A DNA stretch of 64,000 nt from Ktedonobacteria bacterium (GCA_027459785.1 DAIDGU010000080.1:32857-96856), one strand, 5' to 3'. Positions 28,470 through 37,810 are shown, counted from the first letter of the stretch. Notes: generated by a model from the sequence alone, not told the origin. Numbers and translations are program-made.

Positions 28470-29309
28470 GTGCAAGCACTCCTTTTGCTGCCACACGTGC
28501 TGGGTGTCTTCACGCCGGACTGGGGCGTCGGAACGGCATCGTTCCTGGCCTCGACCGTCGAATTCGTGGAGGCATTTACCATCGTGCTGGTGGTGGGGCT
28601 AACCATCAACTGGCGCAGTTCGTTCGTGGGTGCGGCGCTGGCGACCGTGACCCTGGCGGTACTGATCGCCATCTTCGGCCTCACGCTGTTACAGGTGAAA
28701 AACCTGGAAATTTTCCGCCTGGTCGTGGGCGTGGTCCTCGTTCTTTTCGGCCTGAAATGGCTGAAGAAGGCGCTGTTGCGCTATAGCGGACGCAAGGCGC
28801 TCCACGACGAGGAGGCGATCTTCGAGGAAGAGCGCGCGGCGCTGAAAGCGCGCGGTGTCGCCATCCCGCAGAAGATCGATACCTTCGGCGTGGTCACGTC
28901 GTATAAGAGCGTGTTGCTGGAAGGCTTGGAAGTCGCCTTCATCGTCGTCACCTTCGGCCTGACGGGCAGCAACAGCGGGGCCATCGTCAACAAAACGGCG
29001 CAGGCGAACAGCCTGACCTCGGCGATCATCGGCGCAGCCATCGCTGGCGTGCTGGTCATCGTCATGGGCGCGGTCGTGCGCGCGCCGCTCTCGCGCGTGC
29101 CGGAAAATACGCTCAAGTTCGTCGTGGGCATCATGCTCACCAGCTTCGGCACCTTCTGGGGCGGCGAGGGCTTGGGGATCACATGGCCGCACAGCGACGT
29201 GGATCTGCTGCCGGTCATCGCCGTCTATCTGCTGACCTCGTTCGTCATCGTGCAGGTGTTGCGCCCGCGCACCATCAGCCAGCCGGCTCCGCCGGCGGCG
29301 CAAGGTTAA
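28470..29309 (+). CDS. multi-pass membrane protein with E-x-x-E motifs (COG4280/FTR1-like)
   Basis: 279 residues with about seven membrane helices. Two helices carry paired acidic motifs, T-V-E-F-V-E-A-F near residue 26 and L-L-E-G-L-E-V-A-F near 150. They resemble the R-E-G-L-E iron-binding motifs of FTR1 permeases and place it near COG4280-type uncharacterised proteins. An ion-transport role is an inference. A charged cytoplasmic loop separates the halves. GTG 28470 is chosen because GAAAGGG lies seven bases upstream; TTG 28452 is possible. It is 10 bases before the next small gene, so cotranscribed. Confidence 0.65.
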   Translation: MQALLLLPHVLGVFTPDWGVGTASFLASTVEFVEAFTIVLVVGLTINWRSSFVGAALATVTLAVLIAIFGLTLLQVKNLEIFRLVVGVVLVLFGLKWLKKALLRYSGRKALHDEEAIFEEERAALKARGVAIPQKIDTFGVVTSYKSVLLEGLEVAFIVVTFGLTGSNSGAIVNKTAQANSLTSAIIGAAIAGVLVIVMGAVVRAPLSRVPENTLKFVVGIMLTSFGTFWGGEGLGITWPHSDVDLLPVIAVYLLTSFVIVQVLRPRTISQPAPPAAQG

Positions 29310-29319
29310 GGAGCGCGCG

Positions 29320-29547
29320 ATGCAACAAATCATCGGCTTCCCACGTGCCGTTTACAACTTCATCGTGGGGGATCCTATCATCCTGACTGGCGTGCTGGTG
29401 TTTTTCGTCGTCATCGGCATCATCACGCACGTCAGCAAGTCGCTTTCGACGATGGCGAATGTGACGTTGGGCGTCGTGCTGATCGCCGGTGTCATCCTCA
29501 GCCTGGTGCTGGCGCTTTATCGTGAGACCAAGCCCAAGCAAGGTTAG
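29320..29547 (+). CDS. small two-helix membrane protein
   Basis: 75 residues. Two hydrophobic helices (about 17-38 and 46-66) and a short basic tail (R-E-T-K-P-K-Q-G). AAGGAG lies upstream of the ATG. It is next to, and probably cotranscribed with, the E-x-x-E membrane protein, and a terminator follows, so the pair is a bicistron. It could be an accessory subunit of that transporter (inference). Confidence 0.65.
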   Translation: MQQIIGFPRAVYNFIVGDPIILTGVLVFFVVIGIITHVSKSLSTMANVTLGVVLIAGVILSLVLALYRETKPKQG

Positions 29548-29564
29548 GGTGGAGTTATTCTGGC

Positions 29565-29600
29565 AAGGGGATGGAGCAATGCTGCTCTATCCCTTTTTTA
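29565..29600 (+). terminator. intrinsic terminator
   Basis: AAGGGGATGGAGCA, an ATGC loop and TGCTCTATCCC, followed by a run of T. This is a classical Rho-independent terminator 18 bases after the small membrane gene. Confidence 0.9.
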
Positions 29601-29619
29601 TGCGCCAGTTATGGATCAC

Positions 29620-29745
29620 CCGAATAGGGTTTTACACCCTTTGCGGATAATCAATATGGGTAACGGAGGACAGACATTCTCCATAACCACGGAGGACAGA
29701 CATTCCTGTCTGTCCGGCCTCGATGGCCACCGTCTTTACCCGAAT
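29620..29745. repeat. family B composite repeat
   Basis: GGAGGACAGACATTCTCCAT, then GGAGGACAGACATTCCTGTC and linker pieces such as ACCCGAATAGGGTTTTACAC. It is a rearranged version of the 8470-8762 block. Confidence 0.85.
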
Positions 29746-29751
29746 GGAGTA

Positions 29752-30144
29752 TTACATCTGGTTCGGGTTATTATTGATGAGGTTCTGGCCTTTGATGCGA
29801 TTATTGACGATGCCGAGGATGGCGATGACGACGACGGCGAAGACCGTGGCGACCAGCGCGTAATAGAACCGCTTCATCACATCGCTGTTGGTCTGGAAGA
29901 GGCTGATAGTGGGTAGCCAATGCGAGATGGCGTCGTTCCAGGCCAGCGCGGCGACGAAGCCGACTGCGGAAGTGAGCAAAGCTACCACTGTTGTGACAAA
30001 ATTCGACGCTGTCGCCATTGTGCGGCGCACTTGTTGCTGCGCCATCGCTGCCGCCAGCCGCTGCATCTCTTGCACTTGATCCGGCTTGAAACCCATGTGT
30101 TCCAAGCGACGTTTCGACTGTTCCGGGCTTTCGGGTTGTGACAT
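29752..30144 (-). CDS. two-helix membrane protein (DUF5654-like)
   Basis: 130 residues. The N-terminal half is a charged amphipathic segment (about 1-42). Then come two membrane helices, one containing V-G-F-V-A-A-L-A-W-N-D-A-I, a motif seen in DUF5654-type proteins, and one at about 93-113. The C-terminus is short and Asn-rich. GAGAGG precedes the ATG. Function unknown. Confidence 0.6.
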   Translation of the reverse strand: MSQPESPEQSKRRLEHMGFKPDQVQEMQRLAAAMAQQQVRRTMATASNFVTTVVALLTSAVGFVAALAWNDAISHWLPTISLFQTNSDVMKRFYYALVATVFAVVVIAILGIVNNRIKGQNLINNNPNQM

Positions 30145-30440
30145 GCGTTGTCATCCTCTCTTTGCCGTGTGCCGCTGGTAGCTGATCAGGTGGATGTGCC
30201 AGCGGATCGGCGTACTGCTAGCTCTAGTATCCATGATCGCGCGCCCTGACGTCAAGAGGGTGATGAAAGGGCGCTGGATCAGATCGTCTTCCTGTTTAGA
30301 CGAAGGAACGTCACGTTTCGCGGCATGGGACCAGGAGTTGTGAGCGAATTCATAGGAAAGCTGTCGTGCTGGCACGAAATCTGTGCAGGAGCAGGTCAGG
30401 CGGATTGTCTGCTTATGCATGTCGCGCGAAAGGAGTCATC

Positions 30441-30962
30441 ATGCAGGTTTCATCACCACCCCCCAATCCACCCTCACCCCAGGGCGAGGTCGCCCCTGTC
30501 ACAACGAAAAAGATGGGCCGCCGCGCGCTCATCGCCACTGGTGGCCTGGCCGCGCTCGCGGTGGGCGTCGCCGAAGCGCCCCTCGCCGTCAATTGGGGAC
30601 GGCGTCAGCTCGCGCTGGATCTGGCGAGCCTAGAAGGCGTCGGCATCGATGCCGCCAGCGCCGCCGTCAACGCCACCTATGATGCCGTTAACCTGATCGT
30701 CATGCCCATCGCTGGCGCGCTGAGCGAGATCTCGACCGACACCATCGATCAACTCATCAATGTGGTCGATGCGGCACGCAAGATTCCGGGCGTCAACACC
30801 GCGCCACTCGACGCGCTCTACACCATCCTCGTCGGCTGGAAGCAGAATGCGGCGCTCATCCCTGCCACCGTCACCAGCCTGGAACAGGTGCAACGCGATG
30901 CCGGCAAACGCTACATGACCGCGCTCAAAGCCAAGCAACAGGCGGAAGCCGCCAAGGTGTGA
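30441..30962 (+). CDS. exported hypothetical protein with twin-arginine-like signal
   Basis: 173 residues. A Pro-rich lead is followed by G-R-R-A-L-I-A-T-G-G-L-A-A-L-A-V-G, which looks like a Tat-type signal or membrane anchor. The rest is a mostly helical domain without Cys and without recognised motifs. GAAAGGAG sits six bases before the ATG at 30441. Repeats follow directly. Confidence 0.6.
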   Translation: MQVSSPPPNPPSPQGEVAPVTTKKMGRRALIATGGLAALAVGVAEAPLAVNWGRRQLALDLASLEGVGIDAASAAVNATYDAVNLIVMPIAGALSEISTDTIDQLINVVDAARKIPGVNTAPLDALYTILVGWKQNAALIPATVTSLEQVQRDAGKRYMTALKAKQQAEAAKV

Positions 30963-30965
30963 TAT

Positions 30966-31112
30966 CCTTTGCGGGGACAGACGGTAGTCAGGGGGGCCGG
31001 ACAGACAGGAATGTCTGTCCTCCGTTGTTATGGAGAACGGCTGTCCTCCGGGGAGCGTGACAGACAGGAACGGCGGCCCTCCGGAGTTAGGGAGAATGGC
31101 GGTCCTCCGTGG
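30966..31112. repeat. composite repeat (family B)
   Basis: TTGCGGGGACAGACGGTAGT, a GGACAGACAGGAATGTCTGT palindrome, and several GGAGAATGG/CGGTCCTCCG linker copies. It parallels 8590-8740 and 40195-40290. Confidence 0.88.
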
Positions 31113-32339
31113 TCAACCGGTTGGTGTCACCGCCAGCGCGGCTTGCAGCCGCTCGGCCAGCGCGGGCGGGTCGGTGGCGCGGATGACGACCTGGGGCGTG
31201 CTGTGCCACGCGGCGCACCGGCGGAGCGCGCCCGCGAGGTCGCCGACGAGGCCAGCGGTGAGCGCGACGCCTGGCTCTAGATGCAGCGCCTTGACCTCGA
31301 AGCGGCCCTCCTGGCGGTGTGCCTTGGGATCGAGTCGCCCGATCAGCGCGCCGCGCCGCAAGATCGGCAGCGTGAAGTAGCCGTAGCGCCGCTTGGCCGC
31401 TGGTGTGTAACATTCGATGCGATAATCGAAGTCGAATAGTTCCAGGGCGCGGGCGCGATCCCACACGACCGGATCGAAGGGCGAGAGCAAGGTGGTGACG
31501 GTGCTATGCAGTGTGCCAGCGGCAGCCGCCTCGGCGAGCTGGCGGTTCGCTGGATGAATGTAGGCGGGTGTTGCCAATCCTTCGATCTGCGCGGGCAGCA
31601 ATGCCCCCTCCGCGGCGAGGTGTGCCAGCATCGGCGCGCTTTCGGAGCGCGGCTGGCGGAAGTAGTCCGGCACCCAGCGGGCGGTGGCGATGCCCAGGCA
31701 CTGCACGGCGCGCAGGGTGAGGGCGCGCTGGACGGCGGCGTATTCCGGCGCGGCGGCGTCATCCCACGCGGGCAAGACGGCAGCACGCGGCGCATAGACG
31801 CGCTGGAAGTTCTGGCGGCGTGCCACCATCAACTCACCGACGTTCAGCAGATGCTCAAGCGCCTGTTTCTCCACCTTCCAGTTCCACCAGCCGCTGGCCG
31901 CGCCATCGGTCCGCGCGAAATCCGCCGAACGCACGGTGCCGCGCGCACCCACCTCGGCCAGCACGCGCGCCACATCGTCGCCATGCGCCGCCAGCCATTC
32001 GTGCGACGAGCGCCAGCCCTTGCGGCGATCCAGCATCAAGCGGCGATAGAGGGGATAGTCCGCGATGGGCAGAAAGCTGGCTTCGTGCGACCAGAACTCG
32101 AAGAGCGCGCCCGCCGCCAGGTGGTCGTCTAGCCAGCGGGGATCATAGCTGCCCAGGCGCGACCACAGCACCAGATACGGGCTGCGCGCCACGACGTTGA
32201 TCGTGTCGATCTGCAAGACGCCCATGCGCTGGATCGCCGCCAGCACGTCGGCCTGTGTCGCCGCGCGGCGTGGCAGCTTCGTCAGCCCCTGCGCCGCCAG
32301 CAGCAGATCCCGCGCCGCCTGGCGCGTCAGTTGCATCAT
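31113..32339 (-). CDS. AlkX/YcaQ-type winged-helix DNA glycosylase
   Basis: 408 residues of the HTH_42/DUF1006 family. E. coli YcaQ (AlkX) and Streptomyces AlkZ of this family unhook interstrand crosslinks and excise bulky alkylated bases. The catalytic Q-hydrophobic-D motif of the AlkX branch is visible as L-Q-I-D-T-I (Gln43, Asp45). The following region R-S-P-Y-L-V-L-W-S-R-L-G and F-E-F-W-S-H-E-A match the family. ATG 32339 has GGAG six bases upstream; a TTG 15 bases earlier is less likely. Transcription is away from the flanking repeat. Confidence 0.82.
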   Translation of the reverse strand: MMQLTRQAARDLLLAAQGLTKLPRRAATQADVLAAIQRMGVLQIDTINVVARSPYLVLWSRLGSYDPRWLDDHLAAGALFEFWSHEASFLPIADYPLYRRLMLDRRKGWRSSHEWLAAHGDDVARVLAEVGARGTVRSADFARTDGAASGWWNWKVEKQALEHLLNVGELMVARRQNFQRVYAPRAAVLPAWDDAAAPEYAAVQRALTLRAVQCLGIATARWVPDYFRQPRSESAPMLAHLAAEGALLPAQIEGLATPAYIHPANRQLAEAAAAGTLHSTVTTLLSPFDPVVWDRARALELFDFDYRIECYTPAAKRRYGYFTLPILRRGALIGRLDPKAHRQEGRFEVKALHLEPGVALTAGLVGDLAGALRRCAAWHSTPQVVIRATDPPALAERLQAALAVTPTG

Positions 32340-32446
32340 CGCCTGCTCCCGCAATCAAAGGTACTCGCTGTATTCTAGCACATATGTTTGAGGGAGCGAA
32401 AGGGCGATTGGCAGCGCTTCAGGCTGTCGCTTCGCCTGCGTCGTCG

Positions 32447-33496
32447 TCAGCCGCGCCCGAATTCCGTCAGCAGCAAGTCCAGGGCGAGGTCGGGGGCCAG
32501 GCGGCTACGCTTGAGCGCGGTATCGACGGCCAGGCAGGCGCGCTGGGCGGCGTCGAGCTGGGCCGTGGTGAAACGCTTGGCCTGTGCGGCGGTCTTTTCC
32601 ACCAGGAAGGGTGGCATGCCCACGGTCGCGGCGATCTCCGGCGGACGTGCGCCGCGCGCGGCGAGGTCTTTCACCTGGACGAGCGTGCGCACCTGGCGCG
32701 CGACCAGCGCCAGGATCATCAAAGGCTGCTGCCCGTCGTCCAGCAACTCGTGCAACAGGCGCAGCGCGGTACCACGTTCGCCACGCGCCAGGGCATCCGT
32801 CAGGTCGAAGACGCGCGCCTCGCGGCTGTCGGGGACGAGCAATGCGATGGTCTTGGCATCGATGGTGCCGCCGGGGCCGACATACGTCGCCACTTTGGCG
32901 ATCTCGTTTGCCAGCAGGCGGAGGTTGCCGCCGGCCAGGCTCGCCAGCAGGCGCACGGCGTCGGGCGCGATGGCGGCGTTTTCTTGCTTGGCGCGCGTGG
33001 TGATCCAGCGATCCAGCGCCGCGCCGGTGGGCGGCGTGAAGGTGTGCAGCTTGCCGTGCGCCTGCGCCGCCGCGAGCAAGGGATTGGTCTTCGGCAATTC
33101 TTCAGCGACGATGACCACCAGCGTCGTTGTTGGTGGCATATCTCCGGCCAGCGCCGCCAGCCCTTTGGCGAAATCGGCGGCTTGCGCGGCGGCGGACGGT
33201 TTTTTCGCGCTGCGCTTGCCCTTCGCGCCCTTGCCGGCAACCTCCGGCGCGCTGGCTGGCTCCGGAGCCGGCTCTTTCGCGGCTGCCTCACGCTTGGGCT
33301 TGGGCAAGCCATCTACCACGACGAGGCGGCCATCCCCCAAAAAGGGCATGGTCCCGCACGCCTGGCGAATCGCGCCCAATTCCGCCGCCGGGCCGTCGAA
33401 ACGGTCGATATTATAGGTGAAGCGTTCGTCGCGCAACAGTGCCGCCAGCGCCTCGCGCGCCGAAAAATCGTCCTCGCCATGCAACACCAACAGCAT
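32447..33496 (-). CDS. holA: DNA polymerase III subunit delta
   Basis: 349-residue clamp-loader subunit that opens the beta clamp. The N-terminal P-loop-like but degenerate region (L-L-V-L-H-G-E-D-D-F) and later D-R-W-I-T-T-R-A-K, G-G-N-L-R-L-L-A-N-E-I-A-K and the helical collar fit HolA. A Lys/Ala/Pro-rich insertion of about 40 residues near residue 70-105 is unusual. ATG 33496 is supported by AAGGAGG ten bases before; the frame open to 33760 is intergenic. Confidence 0.9.
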   Translation of the reverse strand: MLLVLHGEDDFSAREALAALLRDERFTYNIDRFDGPAAELGAIRQACGTMPFLGDGRLVVVDGLPKPKREAAAKEPAPEPASAPEVAGKGAKGKRSAKKPSAAAQAADFAKGLAALAGDMPPTTTLVVIVAEELPKTNPLLAAAQAHGKLHTFTPPTGAALDRWITTRAKQENAAIAPDAVRLLASLAGGNLRLLANEIAKVATYVGPGGTIDAKTIALLVPDSREARVFDLTDALARGERGTALRLLHELLDDGQQPLMILALVARQVRTLVQVKDLAARGARPPEIAATVGMPPFLVEKTAAQAKRFTTAQLDAAQRACLAVDTALKRSRLAPDLALDLLLTEFGRG

Positions 33497-33849
33497 ACGC
33501 GCCGCGCCTCCTTTCGGCACCCATCGCGCCGCCGCTCGCCCTGCCGAGACAGCTCTACAGGCAGGGATGAGCGTGGGCCGCCCAGCGGCGAGTAGGCAAT
33601 GCATACTATTATCGCACATTGCACGCCGGGCGGTTGGGGGGCAAGAGTCCCCATCGCCGTGCGAGCGCCGGGGGCTGAACCCCCCGGCGACCGTGCCGGC
33701 GACGCTGGGATCGCTGCCCCCGGCGTGTTGGCGGGGCATGTCCGTTCTGTTTGGTAACACATCATTACCTGCCCTTCTGGCCCCGCCCGGCGATGCCGTT
33801 GTGCTTGGCCGAACTCGTCCTGCCCGACAACCATCGCACCGCCGCGCAC
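33497..33849. other. intergenic region with hairpins
   Basis: The 350-base gap between holA and the next minus-strand gene shows no plausible gene. It holds a strong hairpin CGCCGGGGG (33666-33674) with CCCCCCGGCG (33680-33689) and other GC-rich direct repeats of CCGGCG type. Confidence 0.6.
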
Positions 33850-34194
33850 CTAGCGTGTAGTTCCCGCTTGCAGGGGCGACCAGCTATCGACCTCTTTGAG
33901 CAGATCTAGGACGAGTTCGTAGCCCTGCACCTCGCCGCTGAGGCCGGCGGCGCGCACCGGATCGCGGTCTTGATTCCAGGCATCCAACACTTTCTGGCGC
34001 TCGAAGATGATCTGTTTGCGCAAGTCCGCGGGATCGTTACCGCCGTTGCCAGAGGCGACGACATTAGCCAGCGCGTGCAACACGCCCGCCTGGCCCTGCC
34101 ATGCCAGTTTCGCCGTGTCGAACGATTCCGCCGCCTCGTGGTCGGCGCGCACCGCCCAGACACGTAGACGTTCGATAAATGTTTGTCGATTCAC
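33850..34194 (-). CDS. hypothetical protein
   Basis: 114 residues from GTG 34194, chosen because AAAGGAG lies nine bases upstream (a GTG at 34215 is in frame but without such a site). The protein is soluble and helical, with R-Q-T-F-I-E-R-L-R-V-W at the start and a C-terminal L-V-L-D-L-L-K-E-V-D-S-W. It is 26 bases after the YbjN-like gene on the same strand, so the two are an operon. Not recognised. Confidence 0.6.
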   Translation of the reverse strand: MNRQTFIERLRVWAVRADHEAAESFDTAKLAWQGQAGVLHALANVVASGNGGNDPADLRKQIIFERQKVLDAWNQDRDPVRAAGLSGEVQGYELVLDLLKEVDSWSPLQAGTTR

Positions 34195-34220
34195 CGTGCG
34201 GTTCTCCTTTGTCACGCGCT

Positions 34221-34703
34221 TTAACGGTCGGGGCGACCACTCGCGCTGGTGGTTTCGTTCTCTTCGTCCTCAATCGCTTTGAGCGGCTCCATCTTGGCGA
34301 ACACGATCTTGGGCAGCAGGTAGCCGTAGCGATTTACCGTCCCCAGCGCCACCAGCATGCAGCGCAAGAACTGCTCATAGGTAAAAGTCGTGCCATTGAT
34401 CGGCACCGCCAGTTCATACGTCACTTCGCCATCGTTGGCGTCGCGCGTATACTTGCCCAGCACAGTGCTATAGTTGATGTGCATCAGCGCCTCCATGCAT
34501 TCGGCCTTGCGGTTGTCGGAGATCTGCCCGACGCCCTGCACGATGAACGAGACGGTCTCGCTGTCGCTATTCACACGCGCAGAAAGGCGCACATTGCCGC
34601 CACGTACATCGAAGTCGGCGCGGATCGCGTTATTATCCCGATCAACCCGATACTTCCACCCCTTTTGTGCAAAATAGTCCGCGAGTTGATCGAGCGTCAA
34701 CAT
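34221..34703 (-). CDS. YbjN-domain protein
   Basis: 160 residues. The opening L-T-L-D-Q-L-A-D-Y-F and the middle N-S-D-S-E-T-V-S-F-I-V...I-N-Y-S-T-V-L-G-K-Y fit the YbjN / type III chaperone-like fold (PF10722, a putative sensory transduction regulator). E-V-T-Y-E-L-A-V-P follows. There is no membrane segment. The C-terminus is acidic. It heads a two-gene operon on the minus strand, divergent from gpsA, with GGGAGG before the ATG. Confidence 0.75.
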   Translation of the reverse strand: MLTLDQLADYFAQKGWKYRVDRDNNAIRADFDVRGGNVRLSARVNSDSETVSFIVQGVGQISDNRKAECMEALMHINYSTVLGKYTRDANDGEVTYELAVPINGTTFTYEQFLRCMLVALGTVNRYGYLLPKIVFAKMEPLKAIEDEENETTSASGRPDR

Positions 34704-34867
34704 CCTCTAGTCCTCCCCAAAATGATCCTTGCGCCGGTGTTCGTTTATGCCCCCTATTGTACAAAGGAATAGCACCTTCCCGCAAGAGATCACCCCCACA
34801 TCGGCGATTCATCCTGTGTGTTATACTGGCGAGCAAGATACAGATCGAACACGAGAGAGGGACGGCG

Positions 34868-35881
34868 ATGACCGAGGTTGCCGTGGTGGGGTCTGGCGCG
34901 TGGGGAACGACGCTGGCGCTGGTGCTGGCGCAGAAGGGCGTGCGCGTGCGACTGTGGGAACACGTGCCGGCGCGGGCGCAGGTGATGCAGCGCGACCGCG
35001 TGAACGACACCTTCCTGCCGGGCGTGGCGCTGCCGGCGCAGGTGCTTGTCACCGCCGACCTCGCCGCCGCCGTGACGGATGCCGAGGTCGTCTTCTTCGT
35101 CGTTCCCTCGCAGCAGATGCGCGCGAACGCGGGCCGCGCCGCGCCCTTCATTGCGCCCGCCGCCAGCATCGTTTCCGCCAGCAAAGGCTTGGAGGTCGGC
35201 ACGCGGGCGCGCATGACCGAGGTGCTGCGTGCAGAGTTGCCGCCTGGTCCCCGCGACCGGCTGGCCGCGCTCAGCGGCCCGAACCTGGCGCGCGAGGTGG
35301 CCGAGGGCAAACCCGCCGCCAGCGTCGTCGCTTCCGCTGATGCCGCCACGGCGCAGCAGGTGCAGGCATTGCTGACGACGCAACGACTGCGCCTCTATTC
35401 GACGGATGACGTGGTGGGCGTTGAACTGGGCGGCACGTTGAAGAACGTCATCGCCATCGCCATCGGCTGCGCGGACGGGCTGGGCTTCGGCGACAATACC
35501 AAGGCGGCGCTGATGACGCGGGGGCTGGCGGAGATCGTGCGGCTGGCCTTGGCGGAAGGCGGGCATCCACTGACACTGGCCGGGTTGGCCGGCCTGGGCG
35601 ACCTCATCGCCACGTGTTCCAGCGCCCTCAGCCGCAACTATTCGCTGGGGCGCGAGATGACCAGCACGGGCAAGTCCTTAGCCGAGGTGCAGGCCGGGCG
35701 GCGGAGCGTGGCGGAAGGCGTGCTTACGGCGCGGGTGGCCGTGCAGATGTCCGCACGGCACGGCATCGAATTGCCCATCGCCCAGGCGCTCTGCCGCTTT
35801 TTCGACGGCGACAATGCCCAGGATCTCGTCAACGCCCTCATGCAGCGCGACCTGCGCCCCGAACGCGACCACAGCCTGTGA
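34868..35881 (+). CDS. gpsA: glycerol-3-phosphate dehydrogenase [NAD(P)+]
   Basis: 337 residues. GpsA reduces dihydroxyacetone phosphate to sn-glycerol-3-phosphate for phospholipid synthesis. N-terminal Rossmann motif V-V-G-S-G-A-W-G-T-T-L-A; S-G-P-N-L-A-R-E-V; the catalytic-lysine region E-L-G-G-T-L-K-N-V; and D-N-T-K-A-A-L-M-T-R-G. A TATACT -10-like box lies at 34822-34827. ATG 34868 follows GAGAGGG; the frame open to 34667 is excluded. Confidence 0.96.
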   Translation: MTEVAVVGSGAWGTTLALVLAQKGVRVRLWEHVPARAQVMQRDRVNDTFLPGVALPAQVLVTADLAAAVTDAEVVFFVVPSQQMRANAGRAAPFIAPAASIVSASKGLEVGTRARMTEVLRAELPPGPRDRLAALSGPNLAREVAEGKPAASVVASADAATAQQVQALLTTQRLRLYSTDDVVGVELGGTLKNVIAIAIGCADGLGFGDNTKAALMTRGLAEIVRLALAEGGHPLTLAGLAGLGDLIATCSSALSRNYSLGREMTSTGKSLAEVQAGRRSVAEGVLTARVAVQMSARHGIELPIAQALCRFFDGDNAQDLVNALMQRDLRPERDHSL

Positions 35882-35950
35882 TCGCTGCACCGGCGCAGTG
35901 CGCCACCTGATCGCCCGTTTCGCGCTTCGAGCTGAGTCAGCCTTGCGCCG

Positions 35951-36490
35951 TCACGCGCCGTGATACACGTGCGGCTTCAGCACGCCGATATAGGGCAGGT
36001 TACGATACTGTTGCGCGTAATCCAGGCCGTAACCGACAACGAAGGCGTCTTCAATGGTGAAGCCGGTGTAGTCGGCGCGCATCTGCGTCTTGGCTTTATC
36101 CAGCAGGGCGCAGACACGCACAGAGGCCGGCTGGCGCTGGCGCAGCAATTGCAGCAAATTATTCAGCGTCAGGCCGGTGTCGATGATATCTTCCACCACC
36201 AAGACGTGTTTGCCGGCGATGGGGTCATCCAGATCCTTGAGGATGCGCACGCGGCCCTGCGACTGCATCGTATTGCCATAGCTGGAAACGGCCATGAAGT
36301 CCAGCGCGACGGGCGCGTCGATGGCGCGGGCGAGATCCGCCACAAACAACACCGCGCCCTTGAGGACGCCGACCAGCGTCACAGGCTCCCCGTGATAATC
36401 GGACGTGATCTGTGCGCCCAATGTGGCGATGCGCTGGTGCAGGGTCGGCGTGTCGATCAGCACGCGCTCGATGTCATCATGGATAGACAA
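35951..36490 (-). CDS. hpt: hypoxanthine phosphoribosyltransferase
   Basis: 179-residue purine salvage enzyme. PRPP-binding loop V-L-V-V-E-D-I-I-D-T-G-L-T; the base-contact region K-A-K and the flexible-loop S-S-Y-G-N-T; and V-G-V-L-K-G-A-V-L near the N-terminus. Start is TTG at 36490 with GGAGGAG nine bases upstream. The family normally accepts hypoxanthine or guanine. It is followed by the MFS gene 6 bases away on the same strand (upstream in transcription). Confidence 0.95.
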   Translation of the reverse strand: MSIHDDIERVLIDTPTLHQRIATLGAQITSDYHGEPVTLVGVLKGAVLFVADLARAIDAPVALDFMAVSSYGNTMQSQGRVRILKDLDDPIAGKHVLVVEDIIDTGLTLNNLLQLLRQRQPASVRVCALLDKAKTQMRADYTGFTIEDAFVVGYGLDYAQQYRNLPYIGVLKPHVYHGA

Positions 36491-36496
36491 GGTGAA

Positions 36497-37810
36497 TCAC
36501 TCCTCCGCTGAGATGGCGACCTGGGTACCGGGGACGGGGTGCGGGCGCGGATCGCGCACCCACAGCGCGTACGCGAGCGTAGCCACGCCCCCGATGAGCG
36601 CCGCCAACAAGAATGCGGGGCGGTAGCCCCAATGATCCGCGATGATACCGCCCAGGATCGGCCCAACCGCCGCGCAGGGCGTGTATAACAGGAACGTGAT
36701 GCCGATGTAGGTCGGGCGGCGTTCCGGCGTGCCAAATTCAACGACGAACGAGAGTTGCGCCAGTTGCAGCGCCGCCGTTCCCAGGCCGAAAAGCAGGAAG
36801 GCCAGCGTCACCAGCAGCGCGTTGTCGGCGAAAAGTTCCAGCGCCATCGCCACCGCGCCACAGGCCGATCCCCACACCAGCACCCAGCGATGCCCCTGAT
36901 GATCGCCCAGCCAGCCCCACAGGAAGCCGCCGACGGTGGAGGCCGCGATGAGGACCGAGGCTTCCAGGCCCACGGCGGCATCGTTCATGTGGGCGCGATG
37001 TAGGGCCGCTACGGCCAGCAGCCCGTTGCCCAGGCCAGCCAGACCACTGATGGCATTCACCACCAGGAACGGCTGAAAGAAGGCATCCGTCCGCACCACC
37101 TGCCAGCGGTCGGCCAGCCAGGCGCGGACGCGCACGAGGAGCGGTCCCACGGCGGGGGGCGCGGCATAGACGGCGGGGCGGGCGGGTTCGCGGCTGATGG
37201 CCAGCAAGACGAACGAGATCGCCACCGCGACGAAGCTCAGGCCGAAGCAGAGCGCGAAGTTCCACGGCCAGGGTAAGGCGACGACGATGGCCGTCGCCAG
37301 CGCCGCGCCCACCACGCCCATCACGTTGCCCGCGCTGGACCAGCCGCCGAGAAAGCGCCCGCGCATGCGCGCTGGAATGGCCCGCGCCACCAGATCCAGC
37401 CATTCGGGGAAGGTCAGGCCGCCGCCCGCCGCTTGTAAGAAAATCATCAGGAAGAAGAGCGCCAGCAGCACGACCGGTTGACGCACGAGCAGCATCGCGC
37501 CGATGCCCAACAGCAGAAACGGCAGGCGCTCGAACAGCGTCATGCGTAACATCATCGGCTTGACACGCGGGCGGCGTTCCACCAGCCCCGCCACCAGCAG
37601 GGGTGGGCCATAGATGCCCAGCGTGCGCACGGCGGGGATGAGCGCGATGATCCAATTTTCGCTGGTCAGGTGATGCGCGAACAGCGGCAGGATGGTATAG
37701 GGTGAACTGATGCTCAGCCCCAAGTTGAAGAACGCGATGTCCGTTCCCATCGTCAGGAAGTTCCAACGGGCATCGGGGATGGCGGCGAACCGCCGGAGTA
37801 AGCTGCTCAC
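36497..37810 (-). CDS. MFS-family transporter
   Basis: 437 residues with about 12 hydrophobic helices and the usual short charged loops (G-D-H-Q-G-H-R-W between helices 8 and 9). GTG 37810 overlaps the stop of the methyltransferase gene, and hpt follows only 6 bases after its stop, so methyltransferase, transporter and hpt form an operon. The substrate cannot be predicted. Confidence 0.8.
   Translation of the reverse strand: MSSLLRRFAAIPDARWNFLTMGTDIAFFNLGLSISSPYTILPLFAHHLTSENWIIALIPAVRTLGIYGPPLLVAGLVERRPRVKPMMLRMTLFERLPFLLLGIGAMLLVRQPVVLLALFFLMIFLQAAGGGLTFPEWLDLVARAIPARMRGRFLGGWSSAGNVMGVVGAALATAIVVALPWPWNFALCFGLSFVAVAISFVLLAISREPARPAVYAAPPAVGPLLVRVRAWLADRWQVVRTDAFFQPFLVVNAISGLAGLGNGLLAVAALHRAHMNDAAVGLEASVLIAASTVGGFLWGWLGDHQGHRWVLVWGSACGAVAMALELFADNALLVTLAFLLFGLGTAALQLAQLSFVVEFGTPERRPTYIGITFLLYTPCAAVGPILGGIIADHWGYRPAFLLAALIGGVATLAYALWVRDPRPHPVPGTQVAISAEE

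Noticed and set aside
33497..33760. Long N-terminal extension of holA
   Set aside because: The extension is non-conserved intergenic sequence. The ATG at 33496 has a strong ribosome-binding site and the family N-terminus.
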